Assembly: GCA_003222535.1 (NCBI GenBank)
Contig: QHWJ01000249.1
Coordinates: 1 to 64,000, forward strand
Source: Acidobacteriota bacterium
GTDB taxonomy: Bacteria > Acidobacteriota > Vicinamibacteria > Vicinamibacterales > CAVVIG01
DNA: 64,000 nt
Reading direction: 5' to 3'
The position numbers and the translations under genes were made by a program. The notes beneath the pieces were generated by a model, which saw only the letters and a list, made by a program, of their open reading frames with translations, made no database searches and was not told the origin of the DNA. This document shows positions 32,781-40,127 of the stretch, piece after piece. How positions within the stretch are numbered: the stretch's first letter is position 1; every line of letters begins with the position of its first letter.

Positions 32781-32882
32781 AGCCACGGAGACACTGAGAC
32801 ACAGAGGCGCCCGCCGCTCGGCGGCGCCGCGTCGAGCGCGCTACCTGCAGCGTGTTCTTCTCTGTGTCTTTTGTGTCGAGAT
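32781..32882. repeat. CCACGGAGACAC/GTGTCT word inverted repeat
   Basis: AGCCACGGAGACACTGAGAC with ACAGAGGCGC on the left, a GC-rich hairpin (GCCCGCCGCTCGGCGGCGCC) in the middle, and TTCTTCTCTGTGTCTTTTGT on the right. It lies in the 260-bp gap between the TonB receptor and the PfkB gene and may terminate the receptor transcript. Confidence 0.75.
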
Positions 32883-32935
32883 CGATGCCGTCGGCGGCCG
32901 GCTGCGCGCCGAACCATTTCGTCGCGCGCTCGAAC

Positions 32936-32964
32936 CGGACACGCATCGAGAGGCGCAGTATACT
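32936..32964 (+). promoter_or_regulatory. Promoter CGGACA-N17-TATACT for a leaderless PfkB transcript
   Basis: CGGACA (32936-32941), a 17-bp spacer and TATACT (32959-32964) form a good sigma-70-like promoter. The predicted start of transcription, about seven bases after the -10, falls on the ATG at 32972, so the mRNA would have no leader. Confidence 0.45.
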
Positions 32965-32971
32965 CCGCCCC

Positions 32972-33901
32972 ATGACGGCTTCTGACGAGCGGTGGGACGT
33001 GGTCGGCGTCGGCGCGAACTCGGTCGACTTCGTGAACCTGCTGCCCGGGTATCCGCAGCCGTTCGGCTCGTTCGCGAAAATGCAGATCAAGGATCGCCGC
33101 GTGCTGTGCGGCGGTCAGACGGCGACGGCGATGTGCACATGCGCGAGCCTCGGCCTTCGCAGCAAGTACGTCGGCGTCTCGGGCACGGACGAGAACGGCC
33201 GGCGCATTCGCGCCGAGCTCACGAAGCGCGACGTCGACATCGCCGACCTGATCATCCGCGACGCGGAGAACCAGTTCGCGGTCATTCTGGTGGACGAGAC
33301 GACCGGCGAGCGCATCGTGTTGTGGGACCGCGACGACCGGCTGCGGCTGCGCGAGCGCGAGCTGCCGATCGAGGCGCTGACCGCGGCGCGCGTCGTCCAC
33401 GTGGACGACGTGGATGACGACGCGGCGATTCGCGCGGCGCGGATAGCGCGCGGGGCCGGCGCGCTGGTCACGAGCGACATCGATCGGCTCACCGATCGCA
33501 CCGAGGAGCTCGCGGCGAGCGTGACGCACGCGATTTTCGCGGAGCATGTGCCGACCCACCTGTCCGGCACCAACGACATGGAGGCGGCGCTTCGAAAGCT
33601 CCGCAGGAAGCACGACAACGTGCTGGTGGTCACGATGGGCGAGCACGGCGCCATGGCGCTCGACGGCGACCGGTTCCACCACGAGCCGGCGTTCAAGGTG
33701 CACGCGCTCGACACGACCGGCGCCGGCGACGTGTTTCGAGGGGGCTTCGTCTACGCCCTCGTGCACGGCCAACCGATCGAGCAGGCGCTCCGCACCGCCA
33801 ATGCCGCCGCCGCCGTCAGCTGCACGCGGCTTGGCGCGCTGAACGGCGTGCCGACGCTCGACGAAGTCCGCGAGCTGATGGCCGCGAACGTGCAGCGGTG
33901 A
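32972..33901 (+). CDS. PfkB-family carbohydrate kinase
   Basis: The 309-residue ribokinase-fold protein has VVGVGANSVDFVNLLPGYPQ at the N-terminus, GGQTATAMCTCASLGLRSKY as the first signature and LDTTGAGDVFRGGFVYALVH as the second, with the catalytic Asp in GAGD. It is distinct from IolC, and its sugar is unknown. It heads a plus-strand run with the unknown protein, sugar ABC transporter and iolG, so an inositol-derived or co-imported sugar is plausible. Confidence 0.87.
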   Translation: MTASDERWDVVGVGANSVDFVNLLPGYPQPFGSFAKMQIKDRRVLCGGQTATAMCTCASLGLRSKYVGVSGTDENGRRIRAELTKRDVDIADLIIRDAENQFAVILVDETTGERIVLWDRDDRLRLRERELPIEALTAARVVHVDDVDDDAAIRAARIARGAGALVTSDIDRLTDRTEELAASVTHAIFAEHVPTHLSGTNDMEAALRKLRRKHDNVLVVTMGEHGAMALDGDRFHHEPAFKVHALDTTGAGDVFRGGFVYALVHGQPIEQALRTANAAAAVSCTRLGALNGVPTLDEVRELMAANVQR

Positions 33902-33905
33902 CCCG

Positions 33906-35264
33906 ATGATGCCCGCACCGGTCACCACGCTTGTGACGGCGCTGATCTCGATGGCTCCGGCGGCACGGGATCACTACGGCCGGGGATTCGTGGCCGCCGC
34001 GGCGGGCGAAGCCATCGCGACCGTGCGCGCGGGTTGCGCCGGATGTGCCTGGGGCCAGACGGGGCGTGAAGCGGCGGCGCTCCGAGTGTTCGTGGACGGC
34101 AGGTACTCGCAGCACCTTCTGCTCTCGCGCGGCGAGACGGTCGCCGATTATCGCATCACGCTCGGCGCCGTGGCGCCTGGCCGCCACCGGCTGACGATCG
34201 ATCGCGATCCGACGCTGAGCGCCGTCGGGGCAGGATCTGCGGCGATCGACGTCCCCGACGTCTCGATTCTCTCCCGGGGAAGCGACGATTTCACCGCACA
34301 GTCGATGGCGCCGATTCTCTACGCGCGGCCGAACACGGTCGGGCGCTTCACCGACCTGCCTCTTGTCGCGTGGTACGAGATCGTGCCGACGCCGCGGGGG
34401 CGACAGTTCCGCTATTCGGTGATCTTCTCGAACGAGGACGGCGGTACGGCGACCGATCGCCTGATGGCGACATGGGGACGCACGACCGACATCGAGTTCG
34501 TCTACGGCGTCGAGGTCGGCGGCGACGGGCGGATCCTCGCGGAGCAATTCCAGGGCCCGGGGCACGAGGTGCCGCCGTTCAAGGGCCGGCACGAGGCGCG
34601 TCATCCGCTGCTGTGGGTGTCGACCGACAACAACATGGTGAGCGAGTCGGGTCCAACGCGCGTGCGCTACGCGCCGGCGCCCGCGCGCTTCGACCTGCGC
34701 GACGAGTCGCGGGAAGCGGTCATGGACGCCAACCCGTGGACCTATGCGGTGGCGTCCCTCGAGATGCGCCGCGAAGGGAAGATCGCTGACCCAGCACCGC
34801 CTGGCCACAACACGATTCCGGATCCGCGGCAGTTCGTCTACGTGGAAGCGTGCGGCGAGGTCGGGAATGCCGCGCTCGCGTTCGCCATTCAAATCAGTGG
34901 CGTCCGGCTTCAGCCGGACCGTGTACGTAGTGTCAGCCTTCAGGCGGACCGTAACCTCGAGTGGATCCCGTCCGACCGCGGCATGCGTCAGTACCGCATC
35001 GTGCGTGACGGCTGCTTTCGGGCTGCCATCCCGGTCGCGGCGGGAACGCGCGCGCATGACGTTCGCGCGCTCCGCGTGCAGGTGTTCGAACGGCCCGCTG
35101 CCGACGGTGCGGCGCCGGCGCCCCCCGGCCCGGTGCGGCTCACACGCATCAACAAAGTATTCATGCTCGACGAGCAATTCGTGCCCGGCCCGTCGATTCT
35201 GAAATGGGAAGGGTCCGAGACCATCCGCGCCAATGGCTCGCCGTTCGAGGTCCCGATCCCGTGA
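33906..35264 (+). CDS. Unknown protein between sugar kinase and sugar ABC transporter
   Basis: The 452-residue protein matches no family I recognise. It begins four bases after the kinase stop at a double ATG, has a weak hydrophobic N-terminus (TTLVTALISMAPAA) and is mostly predicted beta, with aromatic and polar segments (FRYSVIFSNEDGGTATDRLM, HEARHPLLWVSTDNNMVSES). A secreted or periplasmic sugar-binding or enzyme role would suit the context but is a guess. Residues about 333-348 (GVRLQPDRVRSVSLQA) come from two palindromic repeats in frame. The last bases overlap the ABC ATPase start (GTGA), so it belongs to the same operon. Confidence 0.72.
   Translation: MMPAPVTTLVTALISMAPAARDHYGRGFVAAAAGEAIATVRAGCAGCAWGQTGREAAALRVFVDGRYSQHLLLSRGETVADYRITLGAVAPGRHRLTIDRDPTLSAVGAGSAAIDVPDVSILSRGSDDFTAQSMAPILYARPNTVGRFTDLPLVAWYEIVPTPRGRQFRYSVIFSNEDGGTATDRLMATWGRTTDIEFVYGVEVGGDGRILAEQFQGPGHEVPPFKGRHEARHPLLWVSTDNNMVSESGPTRVRYAPAPARFDLRDESREAVMDANPWTYAVASLEMRREGKIADPAPPGHNTIPDPRQFVYVEACGEVGNAALAFAIQISGVRLQPDRVRSVSLQADRNLEWIPSDRGMRQYRIVRDGCFRAAIPVAAGTRAHDVRALRVQVFERPAADGAAPAPPGPVRLTRINKVFMLDEQFVPGPSILKWEGSETIRANGSPFEVPIP
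34902..34949 (+). repeat. Two GTCCGGCTTCAGCCGGAC-type palindromes in frame in a gene
   Basis: GTCCGGCTTCAGCCGGAC at 34902-34919 is a perfect palindrome. A degenerate second copy with the GTAGTGTC prefix follows at 34927-34949. Perfect copies with the same prefix flank coxC at 52333-52355 and 53090-53112. Confidence 0.85.
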
Positions 35265-36760
35265 GCGGGCGCGCGCCGGTCCTCGAGATGCGAGGCATCA
35301 GCAAAACGTTCCCGGGCGTGGTGGCGCTCGATGGCGTCGACTTCACGCTCCACGCAGGCGACGTCCACATGCTGCTCGGCGAGAACGGGGCGGGCAAATC
35401 GACCCTGATGAAAATCCTCAGCGGGGCCTGCGGCAAGGACGCCGGCGAGATCAGAGTCAACGGACGGCCGGCCGCCATCGACAGCCCCGGCGATGCGCTC
35501 GCGCTCGGCATCCGTGTGATCTATCAGGAGCTGAATCTCGTCCCGCAGCTCTCGGTCGCGGAGAACATCTTCCTCGGGGCGGCACCCACGCGCTGGGGTG
35601 GCGTGGTCGACTGGCGGACGCTCTACGGCAACACGTCGAGGCTGCTGGGCGATCTCGGCATGACGCTGGATCCGGGAGCGTCCGTGTCCCGCCTCGGCCT
35701 CGCCCAGCGGCAGATGGTGGAAATCGCAAAGGCGTTGAACAATTCTGACGCGTCGATTCTCGTCATGGACGAGCCGACGTCTTCGTTGACGAGCCGGGAA
35801 GTCGCGCAGCTGTTTTCGCTGATCGAGCGCCTCTCGTCGCGCGGTGTGGCCATCGTGTACATCACGCACCGGCTCGACGAAGTGTTCCGCATCGGCCGCC
35901 GGATCACCGTCATGCGCGACGGACGTCACATCACCACACGACCGATCGCCGACGTGACGGTCTCCGAGCTCGTGCGGCTCATGGCCAATCGGGACCTGAC
36001 CGAGCATTTCCCGAAGGTGCGCGCCGAGCGCGGACCGGAGCTGCTGCGAGTCGAGCGCGTCAGCCGGCGCGGCGCGCTGACCGACATCACCTTCTCGCTG
36101 CATGCCGGCGAAGTGCTGGGGATCGCCGGGCTTCTCGGCGCCGGACGCACGGAGCTCGCGCGGGTGATCGCCGGCGCCGATCGGCTCCACGAGGGCAGGC
36201 TGCTTGTCGACGGCCGCGAGGTCCGGTTCCGCGGTCCTGCCGACGCGATCGCACGGGGCATCGGCCTGCTTCCCGAGGACCGCAAGGCGCAGGGCCTCGT
36301 CGCGGGCCTGACCGTGGCGCGCAACATCGCGCTGCCGCACGGACGGCGGCTTTCGCGGCTCGGCGTGCTGCCGCGCCACTGCGAGGTTCGGGTGGCGAAG
36401 CCGATCGGCGAGGAGCTGCGCGTGAAGGCGACCCCGACGCAGGCCGTGCGCCTGCTGAGCGGCGGGAACCAGCAGAAGGTCGTGCTCGGCAAGTGGCTCG
36501 CCGGCGACGTCCGGATCTTCATCTTCGACGAGCCGACCCGCGGCATCGACGTCGGTGCCAAGGTCGAGATCTACCACCTCATCAACCGCCTCACCGCGCG
36601 TGGCGCGGGCATCATCATGATTTCGTCGGAGCTGCCGGAGCTGCTCGGCATGAGCGACCGCATCCTCGTGATGCATCGCGGCCGGATTCAAACGGAGATC
36701 GAGGCGGCGGACGCGACCGAGGAAGGCGTGCTGGCCGCCGCGCTGGGGCTGGCGTCGTGA
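35261..36760 (+). CDS. Sugar ABC transporter ATPase, CUT2 (RbsA/MglA) type
   Basis: The protein has 499 residues and two ABC domains in one chain. Domain 1 has LGENGAGKSTLMKILSGACG, Q-loop IYQELNLVPQLSVAENIFLG, a degenerate signature SRLGLAQRQMVEIAKALNN and ILVMDEPTSSLTSREVAQLF. Domain 2 has the usual altered Walker A of this group (AGLLGAGRTELARVIAG), LLSGGNQQKVVLGKWLAGDV and IFDEPTRGIDVGAKVEIYHL. Start is a GTG at 35261 overlapping the previous stop. It powers monosaccharide or inositol uptake with the permease and binding protein encoded next. Confidence 0.94.
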   Translation: MSGRAPVLEMRGISKTFPGVVALDGVDFTLHAGDVHMLLGENGAGKSTLMKILSGACGKDAGEIRVNGRPAAIDSPGDALALGIRVIYQELNLVPQLSVAENIFLGAAPTRWGGVVDWRTLYGNTSRLLGDLGMTLDPGASVSRLGLAQRQMVEIAKALNNSDASILVMDEPTSSLTSREVAQLFSLIERLSSRGVAIVYITHRLDEVFRIGRRITVMRDGRHITTRPIADVTVSELVRLMANRDLTEHFPKVRAERGPELLRVERVSRRGALTDITFSLHAGEVLGIAGLLGAGRTELARVIAGADRLHEGRLLVDGREVRFRGPADAIARGIGLLPEDRKAQGLVAGLTVARNIALPHGRRLSRLGVLPRHCEVRVAKPIGEELRVKATPTQAVRLLSGGNQQKVVLGKWLAGDVRIFIFDEPTRGIDVGAKVEIYHLINRLTARGAGIIMISSELPELLGMSDRILVMHRGRIQTEIEAADATEEGVLAAALGLAS

Positions 36761-36884
36761 CCGATTGCGTGGATCGCCCCGCCTTCGCGCCGAAGGCGCC
36801 TCGGCGCCGGGCGGCCCCGGCTCGCCTGAAAGGCCCGCGCTCCAGCGGCATGAAGCACGGGCACAGGTTTCAGCCCGGACGCGC

Positions 36885-37898
36885 ATGATCATCGCCTCGA
36901 GCGCCGCGCCGCCCGGCGCGCGAAGCGTGGACGCGATGGCTCCCCCCACATCACGCGCGCATCGCCTGCTCCTGCCCGCCCGCCAGTTCGGCACGGTGAT
37001 CGGGCTGGTGGCGCTCTGCGCGGTCCTCTGGATCCTGACGCCGCATTTCCTGACGGTCTCCAACCTGCTGAACGTTGCCGAGCAGACGAGCATCAACGCG
37101 ATCGTCGCCGTCGGGATGACGTTCGTCATCCTGTCGGCCGGCATCGACCTCTCGGTCGGCTCCATCGTCGCGATCGCGGGCGTTGTCCTGGGGACCGCCC
37201 TTCAGGCGGGGCAGCCGCTGGTCGTCGCGCTGGCGCTCGGGGTCGCCACCGGGTTCGCATGCGGCCTGGCCAACGGCGCGCTGATCAGCTGGGGCGGCCT
37301 CCCTCCATTCATCGTCACGCTCGGGACGATGAGCATTGCGCGCGGCGCGGCGCTCCTCTTCACCGAGGGGCGGCCGATCTCGGGCTTCGACGCGGGGTTT
37401 CGCGTGCTCGCCACCGGCCGTGCCGGCTTCGTCCCGGCGCCGGTGATCGTGATGGGGATCGTGTACGCCGCCGCGCATTTCGTGCTGACCCGCACGACGT
37501 TCGGGCGCTACGTCTACGCGATCGGCGGCAACGAGGAAGCCACGCGCCTGTCGGGCGTCCCGGTCCGCTTCCACAAGACGATGATCTATGGCGTGTCGGG
37601 ATTGATGAGCGCGACGGCGGCGGTGATTCTGACCGCGCGGCTCAATTCCGCGCAGCCGATCGCGGGGATGATGTACGAGCTGGATGCCATTGCCGCCACG
37701 GTGATCGGCGGCACGAGCCTCATGGGCGGCGACGGCACGCTCGGGGGCACGCTGGTCGGTGCGCTGATCATGGGCGTGCTCCGGAACGGCCTCAACCTGC
37801 TGGGCGTGTCGTCGTTTCTCCAGCAGATCGTGATCGGCGGCGTGATTGTCGTGGCCGTGCTGCTCGACACGGTGCTGAAGAGGAGAAATCGAACGTAG
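36885..37898 (+). CDS. Sugar ABC transporter permease, CUT2 (RbsC) type
   Basis: The 337-residue protein has eight to ten hydrophobic helices. Family marks are FLTVSNLLNVAEQTSINAIV, VILSAGIDLSVGSIVAIAGV, GNEEATRLSGVPVRFHKTMI and AATVIGGTSLMGGDGTLGGT. ATG at 36885; an ATG 51 bases later (36936) is possible. The 124-bp gap before it carries palindromic GC-rich repeat DNA (CGCCTCGGCGCCGGGCGGC and GCCTGAAAGGC), unusual between two subunits of one transporter. Confidence 0.92.
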   Translation: MIIASSAAPPGARSVDAMAPPTSRAHRLLLPARQFGTVIGLVALCAVLWILTPHFLTVSNLLNVAEQTSINAIVAVGMTFVILSAGIDLSVGSIVAIAGVVLGTALQAGQPLVVALALGVATGFACGLANGALISWGGLPPFIVTLGTMSIARGAALLFTEGRPISGFDAGFRVLATGRAGFVPAPVIVMGIVYAAAHFVLTRTTFGRYVYAIGGNEEATRLSGVPVRFHKTMIYGVSGLMSATAAVILTARLNSAQPIAGMMYELDAIAATVIGGTSLMGGDGTLGGTLVGALIMGVLRNGLNLLGVSSFLQQIVIGGVIVVAVLLDTVLKRRNRT

Positions 37899-37942
37899 GG
37901 CGATCCTTTCGGGCGCTCGGCAAAAGCCTTCGCACTACGTTA

Positions 37943-37985
37943 AAAAGGAGCGTGAGCCTTGAATGAGAAAAGGAGCGCGAGCCTT
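37943..37985 (+). repeat. Direct repeat of an 18-bp word before the binding-protein gene
   Basis: AAAAGGAGCGTGAGCCTT (37943-37960) recurs with one change at 37968-37985, 25 bp later. Each carries a purine-rich AAGGAG. Just before lies GGCAAAAGCCTTCGCACTAC, a repeat word also found (as GGCTAAAGCCTTCGCGCTAC) at 43128-43147. Confidence 0.6.
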
Positions 37986-38006
37986 TTGAGGCGAGCGGTA
38001 AAGACT

Positions 38007-39029
38007 ATGAAAAAGGCACTCGCGCTGATCCTTGTGGTCGCGGCCTTCTCGACGTGCTGCAACCGCGGCACCACCACGACCACCACCGGCAGGCCGACTG
38101 TGGCGTTCGTGCTCAAGACGCTGAACCACCCGTTCTTCGTCGACATGCGCCGCGGCGCGCAGGAGGCCGCCGACCGCCTCGGCGTCACGCTCCAGGTGCA
38201 GGCCGCCGAGCGGGAGATCGACGTCGAGAAGCAGATGCAGATTGTCGAGAACCTGATCCAGACCGGCGTCCAGGCGCTGTGCATCACGCCGAGCGGCTCG
38301 CGTGAGATCGTCTCCGCGCTCGTCAAGGCCAGGGACGCGAAGGTGCCGATCATCGTCGTCGACACGCGCGTCGACGCCAAGGCTGCGGCCGATGCGGGCG
38401 TGCGCACCGAGACCTTCGTCGGCTCGGACAACTACGAGGGCGGCAGGCTCGCGGGCGAGTATCTGGTCAAGGTGACCGGCGGGAAGGCGCGCGTCGGCAT
38501 CCTCGAGGGCATTCCCGGTCACGAGACCGGCGACTCGCGCCTGCGCGGCTTCCGCGACGCCGTCAAGGCGACACCGGGCATCACGATTGTGGCGTCGCAG
38601 CCGGCGAACTGGGAGCGCGACCAGGGATTCAACGTGTTCCAGAACATGCTGCAGGCGCACTCCGACATCGACAGCGTGTTCGCGTGCAGCGACCTGATGG
38701 CGCTCGGCGCGCTCGAGGCCATCGCCGCCGCCGGCAGGACCGGCGGGATCAAGGTGATCGGCTTCGACGCGCTCGACGATGCGAAGAAGGCGATTGCGGC
38801 AGGGACCATGGAGGCCTCGGTGGCGCAGTTCCCGTCGGAGATGGGACGCGCGGCCGTGGAAAGCGCCGTCAAGGTGATTCGAAGCGAACCGGTTCCCCCC
38901 GACATCAAGGTGCGGCTCGAGCTCGTGACCAGACATCTTCTGAAGCCGGTGTCCTTGCTGGTCACGAAGATTCGCCGCGCTGGCTGGCGGGTCCGTCGCT
39001 CAGGCGAAGCTTCGACACGGAGAACGTGA
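38007..39029 (+). CDS. Sugar ABC transporter substrate-binding lipoprotein (RbsB-like)
   Basis: The protein has 340 residues. The N-terminus MKKALALILVVAAFSTCCNR is a lipoprotein signal with a double cysteine. The body is a type I periplasmic binding protein: VAFVLKTLNHPFFVDMRRGA, QIVENLIQTGVQALCITPSG, VPIIVVDTRVDAKAAADAG, GSDNYEGGRLAGEYLVKVTG and KVIGFDALDDAKKAIAAGTM. The domain should end near LVTRHLLK; the last ~28 residues (KIRRAGWRVRRSGEASTRRT) form a basic tail not typical of the family. Position suggests inositol or a related polyol as ligand. Confidence 0.92.
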   Translation: MKKALALILVVAAFSTCCNRGTTTTTTGRPTVAFVLKTLNHPFFVDMRRGAQEAADRLGVTLQVQAAEREIDVEKQMQIVENLIQTGVQALCITPSGSREIVSALVKARDAKVPIIVVDTRVDAKAAADAGVRTETFVGSDNYEGGRLAGEYLVKVTGGKARVGILEGIPGHETGDSRLRGFRDAVKATPGITIVASQPANWERDQGFNVFQNMLQAHSDIDSVFACSDLMALGALEAIAAAGRTGGIKVIGFDALDDAKKAIAAGTMEASVAQFPSEMGRAAVESAVKVIRSEPVPPDIKVRLELVTRHLLKPVSLLVTKIRRAGWRVRRSGEASTRRT

Positions 39030-39030
39030 C

Positions 39031-40059
39031 ATGAAGGGACGCCTCGCTGTCGGACTGATTGGGCTCGGCCGGTTGGGGCGCGTGTATGCGCGGGACCTCG
39101 CGGGCCGGATCGCCGAGACGCGGCTGGTGGCCGTGGCCGATCCGGCGGGATCGCTGGCCCAGGAGGTGGCCGCGGAATTCGACGTGCCACACCATTACGC
39201 GGACCCGCTGGCGCTCATCGACGATCCCGCCGTCGACGCGATCGTGATCGTCAGCCCCACGCACACCCACCGGGAGCTCGTGATCGCGGCCGCGGGCCGC
39301 CGCAAGCCGACGTTCTGCGAGAAGCCGCCGGCGCTCTCGCTCGACGAGGTGGCGGCCATGCAGGAGGCCATCGCGCGCTCCGGCATGTTCTTCCAGATGG
39401 GATTCATGCGGCGGTTCGACGCCGGCTATGCATCGGCGAAGAAGCAGCTCGACACAGGACGCATCGGGACGGCGCTGGTGTTCAAGTCGACGTCGCGCGA
39501 CCCGTTTCGCCCCAGCCTCGAGTACGCGAACCCGAAGAGCAGCGGCGGCATGCTGATCGACATGGGGATTCACGACTTCGATCTCGCCCGGTGGTTCATG
39601 GGCGAGGTGCGCACGGTATCGGTCGTCGGCGCGACGATCGCGTACCCGGAGCTCGTCACCGTGGGCGACATCGACAATGCTGTGGCGAGCCTGACGTTCG
39701 CCGGCGGCACGCTCGGCGTCGTCGACCTGAGCCGCAGCGGCATCTATGGCTACGACATCGCGACAGAGATCCTCGGCCTGGAGGGGACGCTGCGGATCGG
39801 GTATCTGCGCGAGACGCCCGTGATGCTGCTGACGAAGAATTCGGTCGCGCACGACACGGTGCCGTATTTCATGGAGCGGTTTCGCGACGCGTACACCGCG
39901 CAGCTGCAGAACTTCGCGCAGAACGTCCTGCAGGGCCGCACGCCGCCCGTCACGATCGAGGACGGGCTCGAGGCGCTGCGGATCGGCGTCGCCGCGACGC
40001 GCGCGCACGAGACCGGCGGCTCCGTGGTCGTGAGCGAGGTCAAGGGCACGACCGTCTAG
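39031..40059 (+). CDS. iolG: IolG-type inositol 2-dehydrogenase (Gfo/Idh/MocA)
   Basis: The 342-residue NAD-dependent enzyme has the Rossmann motif VGLIGLGRLGRVYARDLA and the catalytic Lys in TFCEKPPALS. QMGFMRRFDAGYASAKKQL, KSTSRDPFRP and the active-site segment GGMLIDMGIHDFDLARWFMG match inositol 2-dehydrogenases. It oxidises myo-inositol to 2-keto-myo-inositol, the substrate of IolE. It starts two bases after the binding-protein stop, so it is the last gene of the plus-strand transporter operon. Confidence 0.92.
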   Translation: MKGRLAVGLIGLGRLGRVYARDLAGRIAETRLVAVADPAGSLAQEVAAEFDVPHHYADPLALIDDPAVDAIVIVSPTHTHRELVIAAAGRRKPTFCEKPPALSLDEVAAMQEAIARSGMFFQMGFMRRFDAGYASAKKQLDTGRIGTALVFKSTSRDPFRPSLEYANPKSSGGMLIDMGIHDFDLARWFMGEVRTVSVVGATIAYPELVTVGDIDNAVASLTFAGGTLGVVDLSRSGIYGYDIATEILGLEGTLRIGYLRETPVMLLTKNSVAHDTVPYFMERFRDAYTAQLQNFAQNVLQGRTPPVTIEDGLEALRIGVAATRAHETGGSVVVSEVKGTTV

Positions 40060-40127
40060 ATCACGCTGCGATCAAACGACGATCAACGCAGAGCCCGCAA
40101 AGCCCGCAGAGAGAGAACGTAGCGCAG

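Noticed and set aside
34988-37165. Minus-strand open frame antisense to the sugar ABC ATPase
   Set aside because: The plus strand has both ABC domains with all motifs; the antisense frame has none.
39031-40059. Assigning this dehydrogenase to the surface-sugar pathway rather than inositol
   Set aside because: The active-site segment and its place after an inositol-type importer fit IolG better; the WlbA-like enzyme is the separate gene at 16384-17424.
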